From an uncultured Gammaproteobacteria bacterium (GTDB taxonomy: Bacteria; Pseudomonadota; Gammaproteobacteria; SZUA-140): a stretch of 5,879 nucleotides of DNA. The notes beneath the pieces were generated by a model. That model was given only the letters and a program-made list of their open reading frames with translations. It searched no databases and was not told the DNA's origin. The position numbers and the translations under genes are program-made. The stretch lies in NCBI GenBank assembly GCA_945788675.1, contig CALZMY010000207.1:1-5879 (forward strand), in the 5' to 3' direction. Each line of letters begins with the position of its first letter. Position 1 is the first letter of the stretch. Shown in pieces: positions 1 to 5,613 of this stretch.

Positions 1-401
1 CATATTGCAGCCGTTACTCGTTTACCGTTGCGGGGGCAGTGTCGGGTTTGTTAGGCGATAGTGTTATCAAGCACCTGAACCTGTACGCACCGACTTTCCG
101 TTTCATCCATTGAGCGAAGGCTCGCAGCACACCTGAACGTGATGGGACTTTAAGGGCTGACCATCGTGGTGTCAAGCACAAGCGTGGCGAACGATATTTA
201 CCGATTTGACTGCACCGAATTCGAGAGACATTGGCTTGCATGATGGCATTCGTTTGATCCGCACAGGTGGTGACAGCAGCGATCAAAGTGCGATTGTGGC
301 CGGTTTCTTTGAAAGCAAATCTCACCGAGTTGGTGCGCTAACACACCATAATGAAACATTATGGACATTTTACTGTAACAGGAATAGTGGGTTCTGGTGA
401 A
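1..401. other. Region without a supportable gene (possible decayed or partial coding sequence)
   Basis: I see no convincing gene here. A plus-strand frame is open from the left edge to a TGA at 111-113 and reads as a fairly ordinary hydrophobic-to-mixed peptide (..FTVAGAVSGLLGDSVIKH..). It could be the last codons of a gene lying to the left. A second plus-strand frame is open from 161 to the stop at 401-403 (about 80 codons). Its only early start is a TTG at 206, with no Shine-Dalgarno sequence. A minus-strand frame at 14-325 is rich in Arg and Cys and looks non-coding. Two short direct repeats occur: a 9-base one at 72-80 and 130-138, and an 8-base one at 67-74 and 172-179. None of the peptides resembles a family I know. 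The stretch may be intergenic DNA or a decayed gene. Confidence 0.45.
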
Positions 402-407
402 TATAAT
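402..407 (+). promoter_or_regulatory. Candidate -10 element for the PDC/Cache membrane protein gene
   Basis: A perfect TATAAT lies 70 bases upstream of the ATG at 477. No good -35 hexamer is found at 16-18 bp spacing (the bases at 379-384 are CAGGAA). A TG dinucleotide at 398-399 is one base off the extended -10 position. Transcription from here would start near 414, exactly where the inverted repeat at 415-444 begins. This is a prediction from sequence alone. Confidence 0.3.
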
Positions 408-414
408 CACATTT

Positions 415-444
415 CTGAGCTGGCGTGAAAAATGCTTAGCTCAG
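415..444 (+). repeat. Inverted repeat (7-bp arms) in the leader of the PDC/Cache gene
   Basis: The arms CTGAGCT (415-421) and AGCTCAG (438-444) are perfectly complementary around a 16-base loop. If the TATAAT at 402 is a promoter, the repeat sits at the transcription start or in the 5' leader. It could therefore be an operator or an mRNA hairpin. No T-tract follows, so it does not look like an intrinsic terminator. A related repeat with the same CTGAGC/GCTCAG arms lies at the other end of the gene (1449-1481). Confidence 0.4.
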
Positions 445-476
445 TAGTATCACTTTCACAGTAATGAAGGAATTTT

Positions 477-1457
477 ATGTCTACGGCTAACTATATTAGT
501 CTGCTTGAGCGTTATCACGAAAATCAAACTTCGATACATGACATCATGGCTTCTATCCTGACCGGTATTGCCGAAGAAAAGCTGATGCAGAATAAAGAGA
601 CCCGCGTTAATGCTATTAAGGCGCTTGGAAAACGCTTTCCATTCATTGACATGTTGTTTGTTCTAAATAATGAAGGTGTGCAGACAGGTGATAATATAAC
701 GGCCCATCGTGATCAGCCCGGTATCTATAGCGGCGATGGTATTTCACGCCGTCAACGTCCCTATTTTCGGCTAGCAGAGGGGAGTGATTGTAATGATGTT
801 ATTGTCACTGATCCTTATCTCTCAACGGTAAATCGGAATCTTTGTATTTCTGCCATTATGAAATGGAATTGTGGTGGTGAAGCAGGTTATTTAGTGGTTG
901 ATGCAGACCTGATAACAATCGTTGAGTTTTTAATGGGAGATGCCCAACGCAAAAAGTTTCAGCCCTTCTTTAAATATGTTTATACGGTGATTGTAGTGGG
1001 TCTCTTTTGTGTCGTTATTTCGCTGCTCTACTCAGCATTTCATGAGCTCTACCTGGTAACGACAGCTGCCGTTGGTAGTCAGGAGGCCCATCTCAAGCCT
1101 TTTGGCGTCATTATATTTTTAACGCTGGCACTGGCAATTTTTGACCTTGGAAAGACTACATTGGAAGAAGAAGTATTGATGCAAAAAGATATTTTTCGTC
1201 ATAGTTCTACACGCCGTACTATTACCCGTTTTGTTGCTGCGATCTTGATTGCGGTTTCAATCGAGTCATTATTATTAATGTTTAAGGCGGCGTTGGGGCA
1301 GGGTGATCAGTTAGTGCCTGCGGTATGGATGATGTTAGCCGCGGTGGGGTTATTGATTGGGCTTGGTTTATATGTCTACCTTGGTGCAAAAGCAGAGGCG
1401 TTGCTACGTAGCAGCGGAAACAATAAGCAGGCGTTAGGGGGTAATCCTCTGAGCTGA
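477..1457 (+). CDS. PDC/Cache-like sensor region fused to a four-helix membrane domain
   Basis: This 326-residue protein starts at an ATG preceded by GAAGGA (466-471) with 5-base spacing and ends in tandem in-frame stops (TGA then TAA). Residues 1-155 look like a PDC/Cache ligand-binding fold: 'FPFIDMLFVLNNEG' near 54-67, 'RRQRPYF' at 91-97, 'VIVTDPYLS' at 108-116 and 'GYLVVDADL' at 137-145 follow the usual order of that fold. Four hydrophobic helices follow at about 168-188, 208-226, 249-271 and 281-303. The loop between helices 2 and 3 is acidic and then basic (about 227-250). I see no histidine kinase, GGDEF, EAL, HAMP or chemotaxis signalling domain. There is also no signal peptide or helix before the sensor region, which is unusual because Cache domains normally face the periplasm. 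The fold assignment is inference from motifs. The ligand and partner are unknown. The gene converges on the ABC cluster and is probably its own transcription unit. Confidence 0.8.
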   Translation: MSTANYISLLERYHENQTSIHDIMASILTGIAEEKLMQNKETRVNAIKALGKRFPFIDMLFVLNNEGVQTGDNITAHRDQPGIYSGDGISRRQRPYFRLAEGSDCNDVIVTDPYLSTVNRNLCISAIMKWNCGGEAGYLVVDADLITIVEFLMGDAQRKKFQPFFKYVYTVIVVGLFCVVISLLYSAFHELYLVTTAAVGSQEAHLKPFGVIIFLTLALAIFDLGKTTLEEEVLMQKDIFRHSSTRRTITRFVAAILIAVSIESLLLMFKAALGQGDQLVPAVWMMLAAVGLLIGLGLYVYLGAKAEALLRSSGNNKQALGGNPLS

Positions 1458-1481
1458 TAATGACATTTTGGTTACGCTCAG
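1449..1481. repeat. Inverted repeat at the end of the PDC/Cache gene, between convergent genes
   Basis: The arms CTGAGC (1449-1454) and GCTCAG (1476-1481) enclose a 21-base loop that contains the end of the stop codon region. The left arm lies in the last codons of the plus-strand gene. No T-run follows on either strand, so a terminator role for the convergent genes is possible but weak. The arm sequence matches that of the repeat at 415-444, and nine bases (TCTGAGCTG) are identical at 414-422 and 1448-1456. Confidence 0.3.
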
Positions 1482-1513
1482 CTGTAATAGCGGCAGACCT
1501 GAAAATTCCAGTG

Positions 1514-2722
1514 TTATGACAGTGCTTTGACAATACTCACTCGGGTGGCATTACGAGTGGCGATAAAAGAGGCAACTACCACAGTGATGATGAGCACGGC
1601 ACTAGTGATAAAATAATGTGGCCAGGAGATATAGATGAAAATAGGGTACCCTTCAGTTTTTCCAGGCGGTGCGGGCATCATGAGTTCTGCCAGGTTGACT
1701 GCATTCGAGATCGCATACGCGAGTAGCATACCGATAGTGGTGGCGGCTATTCCAATCAGACAGGCTTCCAATATGAAGTTAGTATAGATCCTTACAGGTT
1801 TGGTTCCCAGTGCGCTGAGGGTGGCGATTTCTTCGCGGCGTTGATAGATGGCGAGTGCGATGGTATTAGAGACGGCAAGAAAGACGACGATTAAAATGAT
1901 AAGCCCCATGATGCCAAAAATACGATCGTACAGTGATCTTACCTTGTGGTAGAGTTCCGCACGCTGTTGCCAGGTCTGCACGGTGACACCTTCCAGTTGC
2001 TCCTGTAATAACTGCTGGATGGCGATGCTGTCTTCACGCTGATTTAGATATATCGATAGTTGGCTGATGTTGTTTGAGTCCAATAGTGTCGTGGCGGTCG
2101 TTAAGCTAGTCATTAATGTATGGTTATCTATCTCGGGTGTACCAGTGTAATATAGCCCTGCCAGGCGGACAACCAGTTCACTGCTCGTTCCATCACTGCG
2201 TTTAGTTTGCAGGGTTAGCAGGTCACCTGTAACGGCACCTAATGTCTGGGCAAGTTGTTTGCCTAGCATGATGTCCGGAGTGTCCTGGGGTGTTAGCCAG
2301 GGGTCGAGCAGGCCGCTGGTGCGAAGAAAGGGACCATGCACGCGGAACTCTTCTTTGGGGTCTACGCCACTGCCAAAGAACACAGCGCTCTTATTTCCTT
2401 TGCTGATCATGCCTTCAAAACGTGCCCTTGGTAGAACGCGTAGTACTCGCTCATCAGCCCACAACATTTCCTGGGTCGCCTGCCAGTTGCTCAGAGTTAG
2501 TTGTTGATGGGAGCCGCCCAATACGGGATCAGGGTTGTCATCAATGATGATGACGTGACCCTCTGTGCGCATGGCGATTTCCTGCAAAGAATCATAGGTG
2601 GAGAGCATAAATCCGTTGCCCACTAACAGCGCAGCCAGTCCCACTGCGATGATTAACAGTGTGCTGGTAACGCGAGTGGCATCGCGCAGAATATTACGCA
2701 TGGCAATGAGTAGCCAGTTCAT
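1514..2722 (-). CDS. FtsX/MacB-type ABC transporter permease
   Basis: This 402-residue inner-membrane permease has the type VII ABC layout (the MacB/LolCE/FtsX class). One helix lies near the N terminus (about 18-40), followed by a large periplasmic domain (about 41-265, MacB_PCD-like). Three C-terminal helices follow at about 270-292, 315-340 and 369-388. The segment after helix 2, 'YQRREEIATLSALGTKP' (293-309), is the FtsX-family coupling region that contacts the ATPase. The N-terminal 'MNWLLIAMRNILRD' is typical of the class. The start ATG overlaps the ATPase stop by 4 bases (ATGA) and has no clear Shine-Dalgarno sequence, so translation is probably coupled. At about 400 residues it fits a half-permease working as a homodimer, since no second permease gene is present. 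The length resembles LolC/LolE, but the surrounding genes do not match a Lol locus, so the substrate is unassigned. The protein could drive export, lipoprotein or lipid extraction, or a conformational signal to a periplasmic partner. Confidence 0.92.
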   Translation of the reverse strand: MNWLLIAMRNILRDATRVTSTLLIIAVGLAALLVGNGFMLSTYDSLQEIAMRTEGHVIIIDDNPDPVLGGSHQQLTLSNWQATQEMLWADERVLRVLPRARFEGMISKGNKSAVFFGSGVDPKEEFRVHGPFLRTSGLLDPWLTPQDTPDIMLGKQLAQTLGAVTGDLLTLQTKRSDGTSSELVVRLAGLYYTGTPEIDNHTLMTSLTTATTLLDSNNISQLSIYLNQREDSIAIQQLLQEQLEGVTVQTWQQRAELYHKVRSLYDRIFGIMGLIILIVVFLAVSNTIALAIYQRREEIATLSALGTKPVRIYTNFILEACLIGIAATTIGMLLAYAISNAVNLAELMMPAPPGKTEGYPIFIYISWPHYFITSAVLIITVVVASFIATRNATRVSIVKALS

Positions 2723-3399
2723 GGCGATGCTTTCAGCTGGCCATCGAGTAATTCAATCTTACGATCGCAGTGATCAATTACAAAGGCGTCGTGGCTGGCG
2801 ATCAGAAAGCTTGCGCCATATTGTTTATTGAGTTCACGCATGAGCTGTAGTCCGGCATGAGCATGCTGGTGGTCTAGGCTGGCACTGGGTTCATCGGCAA
2901 TCACCAGTTGTGGACGTTTAATCAGCGCTCGGGCGACACCTACCCGTTGTCGTTCACCCCCTGAAAGTTGTTTGGGTAGATGCTTACGACGATGCTCCAG
3001 CCCCATGGTGTTCAATAATTGATTAACGTCATGTTTAATTTGTTTTGGCTGCACGCCATTGAGTAGCAGTGGATAGGCGATGTTTTCATAGACCGTCATG
3101 GCCGGGATCAGCTGGTGGCGCTGGAAGATAAAACCGATGTCACGACGACGATAAGTACAGCGTTCACTTATGCTGAGTTGTGCAACAGATATTCCGTTTA
3201 GATAATAGTCGCCATCACTGGGGTTATCGATAAGACCGCAGATATTGAGTAAGGTGCTTTTGCCACTTCCAGAGGGGCCCTGTATCGCGAGGAATTCGCC
3301 CTCAGTGAGGGTAAACGAAATATCCTGAAGTGCTGTGATGCTATTTTTGTCTCCGCCGTAGCGTTTGCTGATCGCATCTAGTTTGAGGCGTGTATTCAT
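2719..3399 (-). CDS. ABC transporter ATP-binding protein (LolD/MacB/FtsE class)
   Basis: This 226-residue cytoplasmic ATPase is complete and has every catalytic element. The Walker A is GPSGSGKST (41-49), the Q-loop glutamine is Q93 in 'FIFQRHQLIP', and the signature is LSGGERQ (145-151). The Walker B is LVIADE with catalytic E170, the D-loop is 'SASLD' (172-176), and the switch histidine is H203 in 'IASHD'. The phrase 'FIFQ..QLIPAMTVYENI' is characteristic of the LolD/MacB/FtsE group that pairs with FtsX-type permeases. The usual 'DEPTGNLD' is replaced by 'DEPSASLD', a conservative variation. Its length matches LolD (about 230). The start ATG shares its A with the TAA stop of the preceding gene (TAATG). 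Its own stop overlaps the permease start (ATGA). It therefore almost certainly powers the permease encoded next. The family assignment is firm, but the substrate cannot be read from the ATPase. Confidence 0.96.
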   Translation of the reverse strand: MNTRLKLDAISKRYGGDKNSITALQDISFTLTEGEFLAIQGPSGSGKSTLLNICGLIDNPSDGDYYLNGISVAQLSISERCTYRRRDIGFIFQRHQLIPAMTVYENIAYPLLLNGVQPKQIKHDVNQLLNTMGLEHRRKHLPKQLSGGERQRVGVARALIKRPQLVIADEPSASLDHQHAHAGLQLMRELNKQYGASFLIASHDAFVIDHCDRKIELLDGQLKASP

Positions 3400-4064
3400 T
3401 AACCGCTGAGATCCTTTAGCAACATCTGCGCCTTTTTGCCGTTCTTTCCTTTTGGATCGGTCTTGAATGTTAATTCCAGATAGTGCTTGTACTGATTTTG
3501 ATCATTTGATTTCTCAGCGGCAATGGCCGCTGCAAAATAGATCGCGGCTTGCAGTCCCAGGGGCATTTCAGAAAATTGAGGATGAGACAGGAGCTGTTTC
3601 ACCAGATGTCTGCCTTCCCTGAGGCGATGAAAAATAGAATCGGGCAGGTTGATAAAGACATATGTGGCGACTAATCGCGTCTCAACAGTTTCGAGGTAGT
3701 GTCCGTTGTGCTGGTTGAGCTTACGTAAGGCGCGATCTAGAATGTTCAGTCCTTCTTCGGTTTCGCGCATTCGGTCAAGTGGTCGCTTGCCAATGTCTTT
3801 ACCTCTTAAGGAGAGTGCACCACCTTTATAAGCAAGCACAAGAGGATTGCCCGGATATTTCGATTCTAACTGGCGAATCTTTCTTGTTGCTTTACGAATG
3901 TCGCGTTCGGTGCCGTCAGTGGCTATTAAATAAATTTCACGGACGGCCTTTATATCGATTTCAAACTGATTTTCAGCGTGCGCCGGAAACACGCAGATGA
4001 GCGCAGACAGCAATGCCAGTACGCGAAGGGAGAGCTTCACAGAAAATATGAGAATGTTATTCAC
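3399..4064 (-). CDS. Exported helical-repeat (TPR-like) protein of the ABC cluster
   Basis: This 221-residue protein has an N-terminal signal peptide with a hydrophobic core at about 11-27 and a likely signal peptidase I site after 'PAHA' (30/31). The mature part is alpha-helical and resembles TPR or SEL1-type solenoids. 'IRKATRKIRQLESKYPGNPLVLAYKGGALSLRG' (56-88) fits a TPR-like pair of helices, and 'YFAAAIAAEKSNDQNQYKHYLELTFKTDP' (176-204) fits a second. I recognise no named family. The proposed start is a GTG at 4062-4064, directly after the stop of the upstream gene and in the same frame. A second GTG at codon 9 (4038-4040) would give a more usual signal peptide beginning MKLSLRVLALL, but neither start has a good Shine-Dalgarno sequence. 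There is no lipobox cysteine at the cleavage site. Placed next to the ATPase, it is a plausible periplasmic partner of the ABC module. That role is inference. Confidence 0.8.
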   Translation of the reverse strand: MNNILIFSVKLSLRVLALLSALICVFPAHAENQFEIDIKAVREIYLIATDGTERDIRKATRKIRQLESKYPGNPLVLAYKGGALSLRGKDIGKRPLDRMRETEEGLNILDRALRKLNQHNGHYLETVETRLVATYVFINLPDSIFHRLREGRHLVKQLLSHPQFSEMPLGLQAAIYFAAAIAAEKSNDQNQYKHYLELTFKTDPKGKNGKKAQMLLKDLSG

Positions 4065-4610
4065 TTACCACATTAGATCATCGGGAATCTGATAGTCAGC
4101 GTATGGGTCATCTTCGTTCAATGCAGGTTCGTCGCGGTGCTCATTCATGATGATGCACTGCTCATCGCGTTGTCTGATTTTATCTGCGACAGGGGCAGGG
4201 ACTAGTGCGTAACCATCGTCAAGTTTAGCGATAGCTAGGTGACCGGCGGTTAGATGCCCGCGAATTTTTTCTGATACGTAGAGGCGCTTGACGATATTGG
4301 CATCAGTAAAATTGTAAGCAATATCGCCATCATATTCTTTGATACGGTTAGTTTCGATGAGTTGTTTGATCTGGGCGGTGATGGCGGTACGCTCCGCTTC
4401 TTCTTTTAGTTGCTGGTTAAGCTGGCGGTCACGTTCAACCTTTTCCGCATGGGCCTGATTGGCTAATATCGTCGCCTCATCCAGTTGCGCAGCCGCACCC
4501 TTTTTGCTCTTCTGTTTCTTGTTTTTATATTGACTATGCTTGCTCTTTTGTGCCTTGGACTTATCTACGAGTCCGCTCTTTTTTAGCTGGTCGAGAAGTG
4601 AATTGCCCAT
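4065..4610 (-). CDS. yaiL: YaiL-like DUF2058 protein
   Basis: This 181-residue cytoplasmic protein is recognisable as the DUF2058/YaiL family of gammaproteobacteria. Escherichia coli YaiL is of almost equal length. The N terminus 'LLDQLKKSGLVDKSKAQK' (5-22) is followed by a strongly basic, Lys/Gln-rich charged helix (about 17-80), likely coiled-coil or nucleic-acid-binding. The conserved core is 'QIKQLIETNRI...GDIAYNFTD' (80-103), 'LAIAKL' (125-130), 'YALVPAPVADKIRQRDE' (134-150) and the invariant-looking acidic tail 'DDPYADYQIPDDLMW' (167-181). The family is annotated only as nucleoprotein/polysaccharide-associated or unknown, so no reaction is claimed. The start is well supported: ATG at 4608-4610 with GGAG at 4618-4621, 7 bases upstream. 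It is the first gene of a cluster in which the next three genes follow with no gap, so it is probably co-expressed with the ABC module. That association is the interesting part. Confidence 0.93.
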   Translation of the reverse strand: MGNSLLDQLKKSGLVDKSKAQKSKHSQYKNKKQKSKKGAAAQLDEATILANQAHAEKVERDRQLNQQLKEEAERTAITAQIKQLIETNRIKEYDGDIAYNFTDANIVKRLYVSEKIRGHLTAGHLAIAKLDDGYALVPAPVADKIRQRDEQCIIMNEHRDEPALNEDDPYADYQIPDDLMW

Positions 4611-4628
4611 GGGCGTGCTCCGGATGAT

Positions 4629-4656
4629 CTTATAAATATTGGTGGTGAATCTGCAA
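4629..4656 (-). promoter_or_regulatory. Weak candidate promoter for the yaiL-ABC cluster
   Basis: Read on the minus strand, TATAAG (4629-4634) resembles a -10 box, with TTGCAG (4651-4656) 16 bases upstream as a poor -35 (TTG matches only). Transcription would start near 4622, leaving only about 12 bases of leader and clipping the Shine-Dalgarno region (4618-4623). A promoter further upstream, or read-through from phzF, is equally possible. Confidence 0.22.
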
Positions 4657-4695
4657 TCTACTAGGGTACGAGATTTGGTGCAAATATTGGGGGTG
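4634..4695. repeat. Imperfect 14-base direct repeat upstream of yaiL
   Basis: AAATATTGGTGGTG (4634-4647) and AAATATTGGGGGTG (4682-4695) agree at 13 of 14 bases and begin 48 bases apart. The first copy abuts the candidate -10 box of the yaiL cluster and the second overlaps the hairpin at 4689-4706. The pair could be binding sites for one regulator or simply a duplicated segment. No function can be read from the sequence alone. Confidence 0.4.
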
Positions 4696-4706
4696 CAGGT
4701 ACCCCC
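4689..4706 (-). terminator. GC-rich hairpin after the phzF-family gene
   Basis: The arms GGGGGT and ACCCCC form a perfect 6-bp stem with a 6-base loop, 12 bases beyond the TGA of the PhzF-like gene. A stem this GC-rich could end or attenuate transcription between phzF and yaiL. On the minus strand it is followed by AATATTTG rather than a proper T-tract, so termination is probably incomplete if it occurs. Confidence 0.3.
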
Positions 4707-4718
4707 TGGTAACGTTTT

Positions 4719-5498
4719 TCATACTTCAATAATCGCTTCCATGTATTTTACTGCAGTGCCTGAAATCACCACCCGATCGCGCTCGATTGAACAGTTAACC
4801 ACACCACCGCGTTTTGAGATCTGTTTTGCACGCAGTTTCGTTTTACCCAGCACTTCGGCCCAATAGGGCGCGAGTTGAGTGTAGGAGGAACCGGTAACCG
4901 GGTCCTCATTGATACCGTACCTGGGGGCGAAGAAGCGCACCACGAAATCGTATTGTTCAGCGGGGGCAGTGATGGCGACACCGCGCAGGTCGAGTTGACT
5001 GAGTTTTGTCATATCAGGCGCAGCTGCCGCAACATCGGCTTCGTGCTCAAAAAAAACGATATAATCTTCTCGTTGTGCGCACTTCAAAGATTTGTGACCA
5101 AACGCCTCGATAATCGCATCTGGCGTCTCACATGCTTCAATTGGTTGAGCGGGAAAGTCCATCGCCAGCAGGTCGTCGGTTTGCGTAACGGTTAGTACGC
5201 CGCTCTTTGAGTCGAAGTGAATGGCTTCGCGTGTATCGCCGAGAATATTAAAGATCACATAGGCACTTGCCAGAGTCGCATGACCACATAGTTCGACCTC
5301 CGCTAGCGGTGCAAACCAGCGGATCGCATAGCCCGTTTCAGTGGTAACAAAAAAGGCGGTTTCGGATAGGTTATTCTCCGCTGCGATCGCTTGCATTAGC
5401 TCATCCGGTAACCACTTATCAAGTGGACAGACAGCAGCGGGGTTGCCTTCAAAGATATGGTTTGCGAAGGCATCGATTTGGTAGAGGTTGAGTTTCAT
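4719..5498 (-). CDS. PhzF family isomerase-like protein (YddE/YHI9 type)
   Basis: This 259-residue cytoplasmic protein belongs to the PhzF superfamily, which has a two-lobed diaminopimelate-epimerase-like fold. Hallmarks in order are 'YQIDAFANHIFEGNPAAVC' (6-24), 'ENNLSETAFF' (41-50) carrying the presumed catalytic acid E46, 'WFAPLAEVELCGHATLASA' (61-79) with H73 after C71-G72, 'RFFAPRYGINEDPVTGSS' (188-205) with D199, and 'QISKRGG' (226-232). The acid/base residues known from PhzF (Glu, His, Asp) all appear present, so the protein is likely active. No phenazine genes surround it, so a role in phenazine synthesis is unsupported. Most family members outside such clusters have unknown substrates. 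After DPVTGS the usual Ala-His-Cys is Ser-Tyr-Thr here, a modest variation. The length is at the short end of the family (about 260-300). The start ATG has AGG at 5507-5509, 8 bases upstream. The gene is on the same strand as the downstream cluster but 108 bp away. Confidence 0.94.
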   Translation of the reverse strand: MKLNLYQIDAFANHIFEGNPAAVCPLDKWLPDELMQAIAAENNLSETAFFVTTETGYAIRWFAPLAEVELCGHATLASAYVIFNILGDTREAIHFDSKSGVLTVTQTDDLLAMDFPAQPIEACETPDAIIEAFGHKSLKCAQREDYIVFFEHEADVAAAAPDMTKLSQLDLRGVAITAPAEQYDFVVRFFAPRYGINEDPVTGSSYTQLAPYWAEVLGKTKLRAKQISKRGGVVNCSIERDRVVISGTAVKYMEAIIEV

Positions 5499-5613
5499 GA
5501 TGTTTACCTGTGGTGCTCGTGGTGACTATCATAATTGACGGTATCTGTTCGAGAAAGATGCGCTGGCAGGCAGGTTCTGTGTTTCCAGTATCGATGACAT
5601 GTTACGCAGGTTA
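5499..5613 (-). promoter_or_regulatory. Intergenic region with weak candidate promoter for the PhzF gene
   Basis: On the minus strand TATGAT (5528-5533) matches the -10 consensus at five of six bases. The -35 position at 16-18 bp spacing (TTTCTC or neighbours) is poor. No hairpin with a T-tract follows the stop of the upstream partial gene, so read-through into phzF is also possible. I see nothing else in this 115-base gap. Confidence 0.22.

Noticed and set aside
50..56. GTTAGGC, which fits the integron attC core pattern
   Set aside because: A seven-base match to a degenerate motif is expected by chance. No partner RYYYAAC site at proper spacing and no attC fold is visible in the window.
14..325. 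Minus-strand frame of about 103 codons
   Set aside because: The peptide is rich in Arg, Cys and Thr without helix or strand pattern, matches no family I know, and competing open frames lie on the plus strand. I treat it as a chance frame.
198..410. Minus-strand Cys/His-rich frame that might suggest a small zinc protein
   Set aside because: The Cys and His residues have no regular spacing and the frame overlaps others. It is more likely the complement of non-coding or plus-strand sequence.
4641..4680. tRNA-like 3' end on the minus strand (..TTCACCACCA)
   Set aside because: No acceptor stem, anticodon arm or canonical T-loop (TTCRA) can be formed, so the resemblance is superficial.
4639..4866. 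Plus-strand frame crossing the phzF-yaiL gap
   Set aside because: It runs antisense to the end of the clear PhzF gene and through the repeat-rich gap. No ribosome-binding site or family resemblance supports it.
4875..5195. 106-codon plus-strand frame antisense to the PhzF gene
   Set aside because: The minus-strand reading has all PhzF motifs in order. The plus-strand reading is its shadow.
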